Shown here: positions 8,349 to 17,770 of the stretch, in pieces
Numbering within the stretch: position 1 is the first letter of the stretch
How the letters are laid out: each line of letters starts with the position of its first letter
Source of the DNA: Pseudomonas fluvialis
GTDB lineage: Bacteria > Pseudomonadota > Gammaproteobacteria > Pseudomonadales > Pseudomonadaceae
Direction of reading: 5' to 3'
Assembly: GCF_002234375.1 (NCBI RefSeq)
Contig: NZ_NMQV01000017.1
Coordinates: forward strand, 38,648 to 102,647
Length of the DNA stretch: 64,000 bases
The notes under the pieces: model-generated
Seen by the model: the letters and a program-made list of their open reading frames with translations, nothing else
Told to the model about the DNA's origin: nothing
Database searches by the model: none
Made by a program: the position numbers and the translations under genes

Positions 8349-8732
8349 ATGAAAAAACTCCTCGTACTGATATTGCTGGCCGCAGCGGGCTGGCACTTCT
8401 ACCCCGGGCATAGTGCTAGCCCGGTGATTACCAATATCGCGGCAGACGGCTCAACCCTGGGCAGCCCGGTGGTTATTCAGCCAGCCCTGTCCTGGCTGTC
8501 AGTGGACAGGCTGTTTGCCTGGCTAACCCCGGAAAGCTCGCCCGCCAGCACCACTCCATCCCGCCTGGCGCCCCAGCAGGCCAGCGCCAGCCGTTATCGT
8601 TGCGATGGGCGCACGCACTGCTCACAAATGACCTCGTGCGAAGAAGCCCGCTTTTTCCTGCACAACTGCCCCGCAACAAAAATGGATGGCAACCGCGACG
8701 GCGTACCCTGCGAACAGCAATGGTGCCGCTGA
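8349..8732 (+). CDS. Secreted Excalibur calcium-binding domain protein
   Basis: A 127-residue protein with a short N-terminal signal segment (MKKLLVLILLAAAGWHFYPG), a low-complexity Ser/Thr/Pro/Ala linker of about 60 residues and a C-terminal Excalibur domain (residues 83-127) with the pattern CDGRTHCSQMTSCEEA and the calcium-loop-like DGNRDGVPCE. The six Cys residues suggest disulfides and an extracytoplasmic site. The exact role is not known. It is monocistronic, with compositional bias like the core genome. Confidence 0.85.
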   Translation: MKKLLVLILLAAAGWHFYPGHSASPVITNIAADGSTLGSPVVIQPALSWLSVDRLFAWLTPESSPASTTPSRLAPQQASASRYRCDGRTHCSQMTSCEEARFFLHNCPATKMDGNRDGVPCEQQWCR

Positions 8733-8778
8733 AGCAAACAGCGGTTCGTGCCAGTAATCAAATCGTATAGAAAGGTTG

Positions 8779-8838
8779 CGCGCGAATAGTGGGAAGTGGT
8801 TCGAGTGAAGGGTAACGCTTTGATTTATTATGATTTTC
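8779..8838. repeat. Left-flank motif, copy B
   Basis: Gapless partner of 2107-2166: exact CGCGCGAATA at 8779-8788, the same 21-base spacing, then GGGTAA at 8810 with 22 of 28 matching bases. It lies between the Excalibur gene and the lipoprotein gene in AT-richer DNA. TTATATAAAG near 8890, downstream of the motif, could serve as a -10 for the lipoprotein gene. Confidence 0.45.
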
Positions 8839-8936
8839 TTGAAGTAGGTGGCGTTGGTTGTGGGGTTATGAAGAGTTCCATTTGGCTGCGCTTATATAAA
8901 GTCTGAAATAGCTCTGGTTCATAAGGAAATACCGAT

Positions 8937-9686
8937 ATGAAAGTTGTCTGGATGGTTCTCATGGCTTCACTCTTGCTGGGTTGTGCCAAGCAGGACGCCA
9001 ATGTCGATCTGGTCAAGCAGTTTTGGCAGGCCATGGCGGCCGGTGATGCGGAAGCCCTGAAGCCGCTGCTGAGTGACCCGCGGCAGGCTGAATTCCTGGC
9101 CAATATCAGCCTGGCCATTGAAAGCTATGAAGTCCTCGATGCCACCCAGGATGGGGTCAACGTTAAATTTTTCCGGCACTGTTACCCTGAGGTAATTGTG
9201 CCGACCATTGTTGTCCAGAAAGATGGCGTGCCCAAGGTTAATTTCATGGCAACGCTGCAAGCCCAGATGAAGCAGATGGCGGGAGTAGAACCCACCCAGC
9301 AGTATTGTTATGAGTTTAAAGATCAGCCCATGCAGGGCGTGATCAACGGCCAGCCTTGGCAGGCCCGGCATGTGCATCGCCAAGTGGTGGATTTCGGCAA
9401 TAGAACGGAAGAGAAAATCGCTATCTATGCCGACGCGTGCCCGCAAGATAACTGCTTCATGGTGGCTACACCGAGCATCCTGATAAGCAAGCTGGATTTT
9501 TCCGGGGCGGGCGGGAATCTTGATAACAAGAAAAACGTCACGCTTTATACGCCGCCAGGCAACAATGTCATGGTTACTCAGGGTAGTTACCGACTGTCCA
9601 AGTCTGCCGAGGGTAAAACCAGGCTGGAAATCAGTTTTAACCATGATGCTGAAAACGCAATGAATGGTTATATCGAGTACGAATAG
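8937..9686 (+). CDS. Hypothetical lipoprotein
   Basis: A 249-residue protein with a clear lipoprotein signal: lipobox LLGC with Cys16, followed by AKQD, so Ala at +2 suggests outer-membrane sorting. Residues 24-110 resemble the small helical/beta fold of DUF4878 or NTF2-like lipoproteins (VDLVKQFWQAMAAGDAEALK), but this is only suggestive. The second half (120-249) is beta-rich with a conserved-looking Cys pair (DACPQDNC). AAGGA lies 10 bases before the ATG. GC content is lower than the neighbouring housekeeping genes, which fits the accessory nature of this patch. No function can be given. Confidence 0.7.
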   Translation: MKVVWMVLMASLLLGCAKQDANVDLVKQFWQAMAAGDAEALKPLLSDPRQAEFLANISLAIESYEVLDATQDGVNVKFFRHCYPEVIVPTIVVQKDGVPKVNFMATLQAQMKQMAGVEPTQQYCYEFKDQPMQGVINGQPWQARHVHRQVVDFGNRTEEKIAIYADACPQDNCFMVATPSILISKLDFSGAGGNLDNKKNVTLYTPPGNNVMVTQGSYRLSKSAEGKTRLEISFNHDAENAMNGYIEYE

Positions 9687-9707
9687 GGCTAAAAAGAGAC
9701 ATAGAGG

Positions 9708-9745
9708 GCAGGTCACGTTTTCGCTCTGCTTAAATCGTGGCCTGT
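9708..9745. repeat. Stem-loop element, copy 2
   Basis: The inverted arms GCAGGTCACG and CGTGGCCTGT enclose an 18-base loop nearly identical to that of 3261-3297. Compared with copy 1, an A-T pair has become G-C and two G-C pairs have become G-U, so base pairing is kept. It lies 21 bases after the lipoprotein stop. Confidence 0.75.
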
Positions 9746-9775
9746 TCCCTGTTGCGCAGATCAGATAGCGAAGTA

Positions 9776-9841
9776 CCTAACAACTAATTAAATTTGCTCA
9801 CTGGGACGGCTTTAAGCGCGTCCCTTGGCCAAATATTAAGG
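9776..9841 (+). other. Degenerate attC-like site
   Basis: Begins CCTAAC (9776-9781) and contains GGGACG ... CGTCCC (9803-9824), followed by CTTGGC. It lines up with the attC at 2592-2670 over GCTGGGACG and CCCTTAGC. The right core site GTTRRRY is missing; ATTAAGG is in its place. I read it as a decayed cassette site, directly before the C39-like gene. Confidence 0.45.
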
Positions 9842-9848
9842 ACGGCCA

Positions 9849-10265
9849 ATGCATACTCCGGTCATACAGGAAGAAACCAGCGGGTGCGGCATTGCTGCGG
9901 TTGCCAATATTCTTGGCAAGACCTATGCGGAGATGCAGGCTATCGCTAACGGCATGGGCATTTATGCGTCGGATGAAGCCTTGTGGTCCGATACCCAGTA
10001 TGTTCGCCGGCTGCTGGCACAGGCCGGGGTGCAAACTTCGACGAGCGAAATTCCTTTTGTAGCCTGGGAGACCTTGCCGGATTTGGCGTTGTTGTCCATC
10101 AAGCATCATCAGGAACAGGGTATTCATTTCTGGCACTGGGTTGTGTTCAGGCGTATGGATAACAAGCCGTGTGTGTTGGACTCGGCGAGCTACCTGCCTG
10201 CCAATATTCGTTATGACTTTGACGCCATGCAGCCCAAGTGGTTTATCGAAGTGCTGCGTGCATAA
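9849..10265 (+). CDS. C39-like cysteine peptidase-fold protein
   Basis: A 138-residue cytosolic protein with the motif order of C39-like papain-fold proteins: Cys13 in TSGCGIAAVANILG, His96 in HFWHWVVF and Asp111 in CVLDSASYL, a plausible Cys-His-Asp triad. There is no signal peptide, no double-glycine leader and no transporter domain, so it is a free-standing enzyme or a fold relative. The substrate is unknown; processing of a peptide or a bacteriocin-like role is possible but unsupported by neighbours. AAGGA lies six bases before the ATG. It follows an attC-like relic, so it may have come as a cassette. Confidence 0.72.
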   Translation: MHTPVIQEETSGCGIAAVANILGKTYAEMQAIANGMGIYASDEALWSDTQYVRRLLAQAGVQTSTSEIPFVAWETLPDLALLSIKHHQEQGIHFWHWVVFRRMDNKPCVLDSASYLPANIRYDFDAMQPKWFIEVLRA

Positions 10266-10431
10266 CACCGCGCATCAGCAGCTACAGCACAGCGCACATT
10301 GCACGATAGGCAAGGACAACAGGGGCAGGCCTCGCGTGTCCGGTGTTTGGCGATCGGATTAAAAACGCTGCGCTCACGGCAGCGTGTTTGTGGCGCCCCC
10401 GCTACATAGAACAGGCAGGCCCGCAAAGACG

Positions 10432-10465
10432 GCGGGGACGCGAGCCGCTTGGCTGGCGTCCCCGC
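10432..10465 (-). terminator. Hairpin downstream of glmS
   Basis: Perfect 10-bp inverted repeat GCGGGGACGC / GCGTCCCCGC with a 14-base loop, 20 bases past the glmS stop. No U-run follows on the glmS strand, so it may act as a 3'-end stabiliser or a Rho-assisted terminator. Confidence 0.55.
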
Positions 10466-10485
10466 AGAGCGTGGTGAGGCGCTGC

Positions 10486-12321
10486 TTATTCCACGGTCAC
10501 CGACTTGGCCAGGTTGCGCGGCTGGTCGACGTCGGTGCCCTTGAGCACGGCGACGTGGTAGGACAGCAGCTGTAGCGGCACGGTGTAGAGGATGGGCGCG
10601 AGCAGTGCGTGGCTGTGCGGCATGTTGATGACGCGGGTGCCTTCGCCGTTTTCCAGCTGGGCGTCGCGGTCGGCGAAGACGATCAGCTGGCCGCCGCGCG
10701 CGCGCACTTCCTGCAGGTTGGACTTGAGCTTTTCCAGCAGCTCGTTGTTGGGCGCCACGGTGACTACCGGCATGTCGCTGTCGACCAGCGCCAGCGGGCC
10801 ATGCTTGAGCTCGCCGGCCGGGTAGGCTTCGGCGTGGATGTAGGAGATCTCCTTGAGCTTGAGCGCACCTTCCATGGCCACCGGGTACTGCTCGCCACGC
10901 CCGAGGAATAGGCTGTGGTGCTTCTCGGCGAAGGCTTCGGCGACTTTCTCGATCTGCCCGTCCATGTCCAGCGCCTGCTTGAGCAGGCCTGGCAGGCCGC
11001 GCAGGGCCTGCACCGCATCGGCTTCGACGGCGGCCGGCAGGCTGCCACGGGCGCGCCCGATGGCCAGGGTGAGCAGCAGCAGGCCGACCAGCTGGGTGGT
11101 GAAGGCCTTGGTCGAGGCGACGCCGATTTCCGGGCCGGCGCGGGTCAGCAGGGTCAGGTCGGATTCGCGTACCAGCGAGCTGGTGCCGACGTTGCAGATG
11201 GCCAGGCTGGCCAGGTAGCCGGCATCTTTGGCATTGCGCAGGGCGGCCAGGGTGTCGGCGGTTTCCCCGGACTGCGAGATGGTCACGAACAGCGCGTCGG
11301 GCTGGACGGCCACCTGGCGGTAGCGGAACTCGCTGGCCACTTCCACCTGGCAGGGCACGCCGGTCAGCGCCTCCAGCCAGTAACGGGCGACCAGACCGGC
11401 GTGGTAGCTGGTGCCGCAGGCGACGATCTGCACGTTGCGCACGCGGCCGAACAGTTCGCCGGCCTGCGGGCCGAAGGCCTGGGTCAGCACGTGGTCGGCG
11501 GCCAGGCGGTCTTCCAGGGTGCGCTGTACCACCTTGGGCTGCTCGTGGATTTCCTTGAGCATGTAGTGACGGTATTCGCCCTTGTCGGCGGCTTCCGCCT
11601 GTTCGTGGTACTGCACCATGTCACGCAGTACGGCCTGGCCCTGGGCGTCCCAGATCTGCAGGCTGTCGCGGCGGATTTCCGCGATGTCGCCTTCTTCCAG
11701 GTAGATGAAGCGGTCGGTGACCTGGCGCAGGGCCAGCGGGTCGGAGGCGAGGAAGTTTTCCCCCAGGCCCAGGCCAATCACCAGCGGGCTGCCGCTGCGC
11801 GCGGCGAGCAGGCGGTCTGGCTGGGCGGCGCTGATTACCGCCAGGCCATAGGCGCCATGCAGTTGGCGGACCGCGGCCTTGAGCGCATCGGCCAGATCGG
11901 CGTGGCTTTTCAGCAGGTGGTGCAGCAGGTGGACGATGGTTTCCGTGTCGGTCTGCGAGCTGAACACATAGCCCAGCGCCTGCAGTTCGCCGCGCAGGCT
12001 TTCGTGGTTCTCGATGATGCCGTTGTGCACCACGGCCAGGTCAGTGCTGGAGAAGTGCGGGTGGGCGTTGGCTTCGCTCGGCGCGCCGTGGGTGGCCCAG
12101 CGGGTGTGCGCGATGCCCAGGCGGCCGACCAGCGGCTCGGCCTGCAGGGCCTGTTCCAGCTCGACGACCTTGCCGGTGCGCCGGCAGCGCTGCAGCTGCC
12201 CGGCGTCGGTGTATACCGCTACCCCGGCGCTGTCGTAGCCACGGTATTCGAGGCGCTTGAGGCCTTCGACCAGAATCGCGCTAACCTGCCGCTCGGCAAT
12301 GGCGCCAACGATGCCACACAT
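10486..12321 (-). CDS. glmS: Glutamine-fructose-6-phosphate aminotransferase (isomerizing)
   Basis: A 611-residue cytosolic enzyme making glucosamine-6-phosphate from fructose-6-phosphate and glutamine, the first step to UDP-GlcNAc for peptidoglycan and lipopolysaccharide. The protein starts MCGIVGAI, placing the catalytic Cys directly after Met for the N-terminal glutaminase domain (about 1-240). Two SIS sugar-isomerase domains follow ([21 protein letters not shown]), and the C-terminus ends LAKSVTVE as in the family. Length matches the Pseudomonas enzyme. ATG 12321 is used; a TTG two codons upstream would displace the Cys. The regulator glmR lies 15 bases upstream in the same direction. Confidence 0.97.
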   Translation of the reverse strand: MCGIVGAIAERQVSAILVEGLKRLEYRGYDSAGVAVYTDAGQLQRCRRTGKVVELEQALQAEPLVGRLGIAHTRWATHGAPSEANAHPHFSSTDLAVVHNGIIENHESLRGELQALGYVFSSQTDTETIVHLLHHLLKSHADLADALKAAVRQLHGAYGLAVISAAQPDRLLAARSGSPLVIGLGLGENFLASDPLALRQVTDRFIYLEEGDIAEIRRDSLQIWDAQGQAVLRDMVQYHEQAEAADKGEYRHYMLKEIHEQPKVVQRTLEDRLAADHVLTQAFGPQAGELFGRVRNVQIVACGTSYHAGLVARYWLEALTGVPCQVEVASEFRYRQVAVQPDALFVTISQSGETADTLAALRNAKDAGYLASLAICNVGTSSLVRESDLTLLTRAGPEIGVASTKAFTTQLVGLLLLTLAIGRARGSLPAAVEADAVQALRGLPGLLKQALDMDGQIEKVAEAFAEKHHSLFLGRGEQYPVAMEGALKLKEISYIHAEAYPAGELKHGPLALVDSDMPVVTVAPNNELLEKLKSNLQEVRARGGQLIVFADRDAQLENGEGTRVINMPHSHALLAPILYTVPLQLLSYHVAVLKGTDVDQPRNLAKSVTVE

Positions 12322-12336
12322 AGGCAATGCTCCTTG

Positions 12337-13107
12337 TCAGTGAGGAAGGGGCGCCAGCAGTACACGAATACCGCGCGCCTCCAGTTCGCGACGCGCCGCA
12401 CCGGGCAGGCGCTCGTCGCTGATCAGGGTATGAATGCTGCCCCAGGGCAACTCCAGGTTGGGCATCTTGCGCCCGAGTTTGTCGCTTTCCGCCAGGACGA
12501 TCACTTCGCGGGCCACTTCGGCCATGACCCGCGACAGCCCGAGCAGTTCATTGAAGGTGGTGGTGCCGCGGGCCAGGTCGAGGCCGGCGGCGCCGATGAA
12601 CAGCTGGTCGAAGTCGTAGGAGCGCAGCACCTGTTCGGCAACCTGGCCCTGGAACGACTCGGAATGCGGGTCCCAGGTACCGCCGGTCATCAGCAGCACC
12701 GGCTCGTGCTCCAGCTCGCGCAGTGCATTGGCCACGTTCAGCGAGTTGGTCATCACCACCAGGCCGGGCTGATGACCAAGCTGGGGGATCATCGCCGCGG
12801 TGGTGCTGCCGCTGTCGATGATGATGCGTGCGTGCTCGCGGATCAGCCCCACGGCCAGGCCGGCGATGGCCTGCTTGCCGGCGGATACCGGCTGCGCCGG
12901 CTCGCCGATCAGTTCCTGCGGCATGGTCACCGCGCCACCGTAGCGGCGCAGCAGCAGGCCGTTCTTCTCCAGTTCGGCGAGGTCCTTGCGAATGGTCACT
13001 TCCGAGGTGGCGAAGGCCCGCGCCAGGGCGTCCACGCTGACTTCACCCTGCTCGTTGAGCAGGGCCAGAATGGCGTGGCGACGTTGCGGCGTGTTGCGTT
13101 TCGACAT
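12337..13107 (-). CDS. glmR: DeoR family regulator GlmR
   Basis: A 256-residue DeoR-type regulator. The N-terminal helix-turn-helix (EVSVDALARAFATSEVTIRKDL, roughly residues 20-42) is followed by a DeoR sensor domain with the sugar-phosphate binding motifs IIIDSGSTTAAMIPQL and IGAAGLD. It sits just upstream of glmS, as PA5550 does in P. aeruginosa, and probably controls amino-sugar synthesis in response to a phosphosugar. The open frame reaches back to 13191, but MSKRNTPQRRHAIL at 13107 is the family start. Confidence 0.9.
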   Translation of the reverse strand: MSKRNTPQRRHAILALLNEQGEVSVDALARAFATSEVTIRKDLAELEKNGLLLRRYGGAVTMPQELIGEPAQPVSAGKQAIAGLAVGLIREHARIIIDSGSTTAAMIPQLGHQPGLVVMTNSLNVANALRELEHEPVLLMTGGTWDPHSESFQGQVAEQVLRSYDFDQLFIGAAGLDLARGTTTFNELLGLSRVMAEVAREVIVLAESDKLGRKMPNLELPWGSIHTLISDERLPGAARRELEARGIRVLLAPLPH

Positions 13108-13248
13108 GCGAAAGTTTCGGTTCGTAAGAAAAAGTGCGCGAATCAAAACATGCGCACCGGGGAGCCGGCAAGTCTCATTCGTCGTCTGCACAGACGCCTG
13201 CGGGGCGGGCTGCTAAGGTGGCGGGCATGCAAAGGCTGGAGGAATTCA

Positions 13249-13494
13249 ATGATGCAGGCGGGCTGGCTGTGGACGATGGCGGGGCTGTTGCTGGGCGTGT
13301 TGCTGCTGCTCGGCATCTGGGGCTGGCGGGAGTTGCAGCGCATTCGCCAGTTGGAGGCCAAGGTGGAGCGGCAGGCGGCGTTGCTGGCGCAGATCGACCA
13401 GGTGCTGGACAACCCGACGCTGGATGCCGCCGAACAGCGCCGCCAGAGCGAGGCGCTGATGGCCCATGTGCTGGCCCTGCGTGAGGGTCGCTGA
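13249..13494 (+). CDS. Small single-helix membrane protein
   Basis: An 81-residue protein with one N-terminal transmembrane helix (LWTMAGLLLGVLLLLGIWGW) and a charged region predicted to be coiled coil (ELQRIRQLEAKVERQAALLA). GGAGG at 13238-13242 supports either of the two adjacent ATGs, at 13249 or 13252. It is divergent from glmR and convergent with tag. The shape recalls phage-shock PspB, but I see no specific match. Function unknown. Confidence 0.7.
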   Translation: MMQAGWLWTMAGLLLGVLLLLGIWGWRELQRIRQLEAKVERQAALLAQIDQVLDNPTLDAAEQRRQSEALMAHVLALREGR

Positions 13495-13503
13495 GCGCGG
13501 CGT

Positions 13504-14064
13504 TCAGTGCGTTGCGTGGGCCAGTTGCGCATGGCGCGGGCAGTCCAGGGTGTGGTCCATGACCATCCCGGCGGCCTGCATGAAGGCGTAGCAGATAGTC
13601 GGGCCGACGAAGCTGAAACCGGCCTTGCGCAGTGCCTTGCTCATGGCCTCGGCAGCCGGGGTCACGCTGGGCACTTCGGCGAGGCTGGCGTAGTGGTTGA
13701 TCTGCGGTGTGTCGGCGACGAACGACCAGAGCAGCGCCACCGGGTCATCCAGGCGCAGCCAGGCCTGGGCATTCTGCCGGGCGGCGCGCAGCTTGAGGCG
13801 GTTGCGGATGATCCCCGGATCCTGCAGGCGTTCCTCGATCTCCGCGTCGCTCATCCGTGCCAGGCGTTCGGCTGAGAAATGCCACAGCACCGCGCGGTAG
13901 CGTTCGCGTTTCTTCAGTACAGTGATCCATGACAGGCCGGCCTGGAAGCCCTCCAGCAACAGCAGCTCGAACAGCCGTTGCGGGTCGCGCAGTGGTACGC
14001 CCCACTCTTCGTCGTGGTAGGCGATGTACAGGGGGTCTTGGCTACACCAGGAGCAGCGGGGCAT
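13504..14064 (-). CDS. tag: DNA-3-methyladenine glycosylase I
   Basis: A 186-residue base-excision repair enzyme that removes 3-methyladenine from alkylated DNA. Family marks include the N-terminal Cys and Trp ([20 protein letters not shown], with the substrate-pocket Glu), [16 protein letters not shown] and a C-terminal zinc site built with HTLDCPRH. The start at MPRC fits the family; an ATG four codons upstream (14076) is an alternative. The gene is divergent from glyQ with 81 bases between, as in P. aeruginosa. Confidence 0.95.
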   Translation of the reverse strand: MPRCSWCSQDPLYIAYHDEEWGVPLRDPQRLFELLLLEGFQAGLSWITVLKKRERYRAVLWHFSAERLARMSDAEIEERLQDPGIIRNRLKLRAARQNAQAWLRLDDPVALLWSFVADTPQINHYASLAEVPSVTPAAEAMSKALRKAGFSFVGPTICYAFMQAAGMVMDHTLDCPRHAQLAHATH

Positions 14065-14145
14065 CGGCCTGTCCATGCGTTGCGGGCGGGGTTGATCGGG
14101 TATACTCGCCGGTTTTACGCCCAAGCATCCAAACCGGTGATATTC

Positions 14146-15093
14146 GTGAGCCAGACTACGCCCGACGTGAGCACCTTCCAAGGCCTGATCCTTGCCCTGC
14201 AGAGTTACTGGGCCGAGCAGGGCTGCGTGATCCTGCAACCCTACGACATGGAAATGGGCGCGGGTACGTTCCACACCGCCACCTTCCTGCGCGCCATCGG
14301 CCCGGAAACCTGGAACGCTGCCTATGTGCAGCCCTCGCGCCGCCCGGCCGACGGCCGCTACGGCGAGAATCCCAACCGCCTGCAGCATTACTACCAGTTC
14401 CAGGTGGTTCTCAAGCCGAACCCGGAGAACATCCAGGATCTGTATCTGGAGTCGCTGCGCCGCATCGGCGTGGATACCCGCGTGCATGACATCCGCTTCG
14501 TCGAGGACAACTGGGAGTCGCCGACCCTCGGCGCCTGGGGCCTGGGCTGGGAAGTCTGGCTGAACGGCATGGAAGTCACCCAGTTCACCTACTTCCAGCA
14601 GGTCGGCGGCGTCGAGTGCTACCCGGTCACTGGCGAGATCACCTATGGCCTGGAGCGCCTGGCCATGTACCTGCAGGGCGTCGACTCGGTGTATGACCTG
14701 GTCTACTCCGACGGCCCGTTCGGCAAGGTCACCTACGGCGACGTGTTCCACCAGAACGAGGTGGAGCAGTCCACCTTCAACTTCGAACACGCCAACGTCG
14801 ACAAGCTGTTCGAGCTGTTCGATTTCTACGAGTCGGAAGCCAACCGCCTGATGGAGCTGCAGCTGCCGCTGCCGGCCTACGAAATGGTCATCAAGGCCAG
14901 CCACAGCTTCAACCTGCTGGATGCCCGCCGCGCCATCTCGGTGACCGCGCGTCAGCAGTACATCCTGCGTGTACGTACCCTGGCGCGGAACATCGCGCAG
15001 AGCTACCTGCTGGCCCGCGCCAAGCTCGGCTTCCCGTTGGCCACCCCCGAACTGCGTGATGAAGTGCTGGCCAAGCTGAAGGAGGCCGAATAA
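14146..15093 (+). CDS. glyQ: Glycyl-tRNA synthetase alpha subunit
   Basis: A 315-residue catalytic class II synthetase subunit of the alpha2beta2 enzyme that charges tRNA-Gly. Motifs include [36 protein letters not shown] and [20 protein letters not shown]. The start is a GTG at 14146 (Val-Ser-Gln-Thr-Thr-Pro), chosen by family length, with GGTGA as a weak ribosome site; the open frame extends further upstream without similarity. TATACT at 14101-14106 is a likely -10. Its stop overlaps the glyS start by one base (TAATG), pointing to translational coupling. Confidence 0.97.
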   Translation: MSQTTPDVSTFQGLILALQSYWAEQGCVILQPYDMEMGAGTFHTATFLRAIGPETWNAAYVQPSRRPADGRYGENPNRLQHYYQFQVVLKPNPENIQDLYLESLRRIGVDTRVHDIRFVEDNWESPTLGAWGLGWEVWLNGMEVTQFTYFQQVGGVECYPVTGEITYGLERLAMYLQGVDSVYDLVYSDGPFGKVTYGDVFHQNEVEQSTFNFEHANVDKLFELFDFYESEANRLMELQLPLPAYEMVIKASHSFNLLDARRAISVTARQQYILRVRTLARNIAQSYLLARAKLGFPLATPELRDEVLAKLKEAE

Positions 15094-17147
15094 TGAGCGC
15101 CCAAGATTTTCTGGTTGAACTGGGCACCGAAGAGCTGCCCCCGAAAGCCCTGAAGAGCCTCGGCGAGGCTTTCCTGGCCGGCGTCGAGAAAGGCCTCAAG
15201 AGTGCCGGTCTGGACTACCTGCAGGCCCGCTACTACGCCGCGCCGCGCCGTCTGGCCGTGCTTGTCGAGCGCCTGCAGGCGCAGCAGCCGGATCGCACGC
15301 TGAACCTCGACGGCCCGCCCGTGCAGGCGGCCTTCGACAAGGACGGCAACCCCACCCAGGCCGCGCTGGGCTTTGCCAAGAAGTGCGGTGTCGACCTGGC
15401 GGAAATCGACCGCTCGGGCGCCAAGCTCAAGTTCAGCCAGTGCATTGCCGGGCAAGCGGCAGTCAGCCTGCTGCCGGGGATTGTCGAGGCCTCGCTGGCC
15501 GACCTGCCGATTCCCAAGCGCATGCGCTGGGCGGCGCGCAAGGAAGAGTTCGTGCGCCCGACCCAGTGGCTGGTGATGCTGTTCGGTGATGCCGTGGTGG
15601 ATTGCCAGATCCTCGCCCAGCAGGCCGGGCGCACGTCGCGCGGGCACCGTTTCCATGCCAACCACGAAGTGCGTATCAGCAGCCCGGCCAGCTATGCCGA
15701 GGACCTGCGCAGCGCCTATGTGCTGGCTGACTTCGCCGAACGCCGCGCGCAGATCGCCGCGCGCGTCGAGCAACTGGCCCAGGCCGAGAACGGCAGTGCC
15801 ATCGTGCCGCCGGCGCTGCTCGATGAAGTGACCGCGCTGGTCGAATGGCCGGTACCGCTGGTCTGCTCCTTCGAGGAACGTTTCCTGGAAGTGCCGCAGG
15901 AAGCGCTGATCACCACCATGCAGGACAACCAGAAGTACTTCTGCCTGCTGGATGGCAACGGCAAGCTGCTGCCGCGCTTCATCACCGTGGCCAACATCGA
16001 GTCGAAAGACCCGGCACAGATCGTTTCCGGCAACGAGAAGGTGGTGCGCCCGCGCCTCACCGACGCCGAGTTCTTCTTCAAGCAGGACAAGCGCCAGCCG
16101 CTGGAAAAACGCAACGAGCGCCTGGCCAACGTGGTGTTCCAGGCCCAGCTGGGCAGCGTGTTCGACAAGGCCAAGCGGGTGTCCGCGCTGGCCGGCTTTA
16201 TCGCCCGGCAGATCGGTGCTGACCCGGCGCGCGCCGAGCGTGCCGGCCTGCTCTCCAAGTGCGACCTGGCCAGCGAGATGGTCGGCGAGTTCCCGGAAAT
16301 GCAGGGCATTGCCGGCTACTACTACGCGCTGCATGACGGCGAGCCGGAGGACGTGGCCAAGGCGCTCAACGAGCAGTACATGCCGCGCGGCGCCGGCGCC
16401 GAGCTGCCGCAGACCCTGACCGGCGCGGCCGTGGCGGTGGCCGACAAGCTCGACACCTTGGTCGGCATCTTCGGCATTGGCATGCTGCCCACCGGCTCCA
16501 AGGACCCCTACGCGCTGCGCCGCGCCGCGCTGGGCGTGCTGCGCATCCTCATCGAGAAGCAGCTGGACCTCGACCTGGTGCAGGCGGTGGCCTTTGCCAT
16601 CGAACAGTACGGCGAGCGCGTCAAGGCCGCCGGCCTGGCCGCACAGGTGCTCGACTTCATCTTCGACCGCCTGCGTGCGCGCTACGAGGACGAAGGCGTA
16701 GACGTTGCCGTCTACCAGGCGGTGCGTGCGGTCAACCCGGCGTCGCCGCTGGACTTCGACCAGCGCGTGCAGGCCGTGCAGGCCTTCCGTCAGCTGCCGG
16801 AAGCCGCTGCCCTGGCGGCCGCCAACAAGCGCGTGTCGAACATCCTGGCCAAGGCCGAAGGCCAGCTGCCGGCCTCGGCGTCGGCGCATTTCTTCGACAA
16901 TCCCTGCGAGTTCACCCTCAATGCGGCCATTCACCATGCCCGCGATGCGGTGCAGCCGCTGGCCGTGCAGCGCCAGTACCACCTGGCCCTGAGCCAGCTG
17001 GCCAGCCTGCGTGAGCCGGTGGATGGCTTCTTCGAAGCGGTGCTGGTGAACGCCGAGGATGCCAACGTACGCGCCAACCGTTATGCCCTGCTGGCCGAGC
17101 TGCGTGGCCTGTTCCTCGGCGTGGCGGATATTTCACTGCTGGGCTGA
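15093..17147 (+). CDS. glyS: Glycyl-tRNA synthetase beta subunit
   Basis: A 684-residue beta subunit, the exact length of the P. aeruginosa protein. It starts [20 protein letters not shown] and contains RVLVE-like B domains, an HD-type domain around [20 protein letters not shown] and the C-terminal anticodon-binding/DALR-like region ([20 protein letters not shown]). It is needed for tRNA-Gly recognition and acts only with GlyQ. AAGGAGG precedes the start inside glyQ, and start and stop overlap, so expression of the two subunits is balanced. Confidence 0.97.
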   Translation: MSAQDFLVELGTEELPPKALKSLGEAFLAGVEKGLKSAGLDYLQARYYAAPRRLAVLVERLQAQQPDRTLNLDGPPVQAAFDKDGNPTQAALGFAKKCGVDLAEIDRSGAKLKFSQCIAGQAAVSLLPGIVEASLADLPIPKRMRWAARKEEFVRPTQWLVMLFGDAVVDCQILAQQAGRTSRGHRFHANHEVRISSPASYAEDLRSAYVLADFAERRAQIAARVEQLAQAENGSAIVPPALLDEVTALVEWPVPLVCSFEERFLEVPQEALITTMQDNQKYFCLLDGNGKLLPRFITVANIESKDPAQIVSGNEKVVRPRLTDAEFFFKQDKRQPLEKRNERLANVVFQAQLGSVFDKAKRVSALAGFIARQIGADPARAERAGLLSKCDLASEMVGEFPEMQGIAGYYYALHDGEPEDVAKALNEQYMPRGAGAELPQTLTGAAVAVADKLDTLVGIFGIGMLPTGSKDPYALRRAALGVLRILIEKQLDLDLVQAVAFAIEQYGERVKAAGLAAQVLDFIFDRLRARYEDEGVDVAVYQAVRAVNPASPLDFDQRVQAVQAFRQLPEAAALAAANKRVSNILAKAEGQLPASASAHFFDNPCEFTLNAAIHHARDAVQPLAVQRQYHLALSQLASLREPVDGFFEAVLVNAEDANVRANRYALLAELRGLFLGVADISLLG

Positions 17148-17227
17148 CCCCGGCAGCGGCACGCGCCAGGCGGGCGGCGGCAGGTTGTGCGCCGTGGCCT
17201 GGCGTGTATCGCTGGGAGCGTGTGGTT

Positions 17228-17758
17228 ATGAAGCTGCTGATTCTCGACCGCGACGGGGTCATCAATGAAGACTCCGACGCCTATATCAAGTCGCTCGACG
17301 AGTGGATTCCCATCCCCGGTGCGATCGACGCCATCGCGCGCCTGAGCAAGGCCGGCTGGACCGTGGCGGTGGCCACCAACCAGTCGGGGCTGGCCCGCGG
17401 CTACTACGATGCAGCCACCCTGGAGTCGATGCACGCCCGCCTGCGCCAGCTGGTGGCGGAGCAGGGCGGCGAGGTCGGGCTGATCGTGCATTGCCCGCAT
17501 GGCCCCGATGACGGCTGCGGTTGCCGCAAGCCGCTGCCCGGCATGCTCGAGCAGATCGCTGCGCACTATGGCTGCGCGCTGCCCGGAGTGTGGTTTGTCG
17601 GCGACAGTATCGGTGACCTGCAGGCGGCGAGCGCCGTCCATTGCCAGCCTGTGTTGGTGAAAACCGGCAAAGGCCTGCGCACCCTGGGCAAGTCCTTGCC
17701 AGCCGGGACGCTGGTGTTCGAAGATCTGGCGGCGATCGCTGACCAGTTGCTCTTATAA
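17228..17758 (+). CDS. gmhB: D-glycero-beta-D-manno-heptose-1,7-bisphosphate 7-phosphatase
   Basis: A 176-residue HAD phosphatase that removes the 7-phosphate in ADP-heptose synthesis for the lipopolysaccharide inner core. MKLLILDRDGVINED holds the nucleophile Asp7 and the acid/base Asp9. The zinc-binding loop CPHGPDDGCGCRKP, VATNQSG and GDSIGDLQAA complete the HAD-IIIA pattern. The ATG at 17228 (MKLLIL) is preferred over the upstream one at 17204. It lies between glyS and plsC, as in P. aeruginosa. Confidence 0.95.
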   Translation: MKLLILDRDGVINEDSDAYIKSLDEWIPIPGAIDAIARLSKAGWTVAVATNQSGLARGYYDAATLESMHARLRQLVAEQGGEVGLIVHCPHGPDDGCGCRKPLPGMLEQIAAHYGCALPGVWFVGDSIGDLQAASAVHCQPVLVKTGKGLRTLGKSLPAGTLVFEDLAAIADQLLL

Positions 17759-17770
17759 AGGATCATGAGA

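Noticed and set aside
10915..13494. An 859-codon rightward open frame opposite glmS and glmR
   Set aside because: It is an antisense shadow of two well-supported genes in GC-rich DNA, with Gln/Gly/Ala-rich composition and no domain. Only its last 81 codons, in frame from 13249, are a plausible gene.
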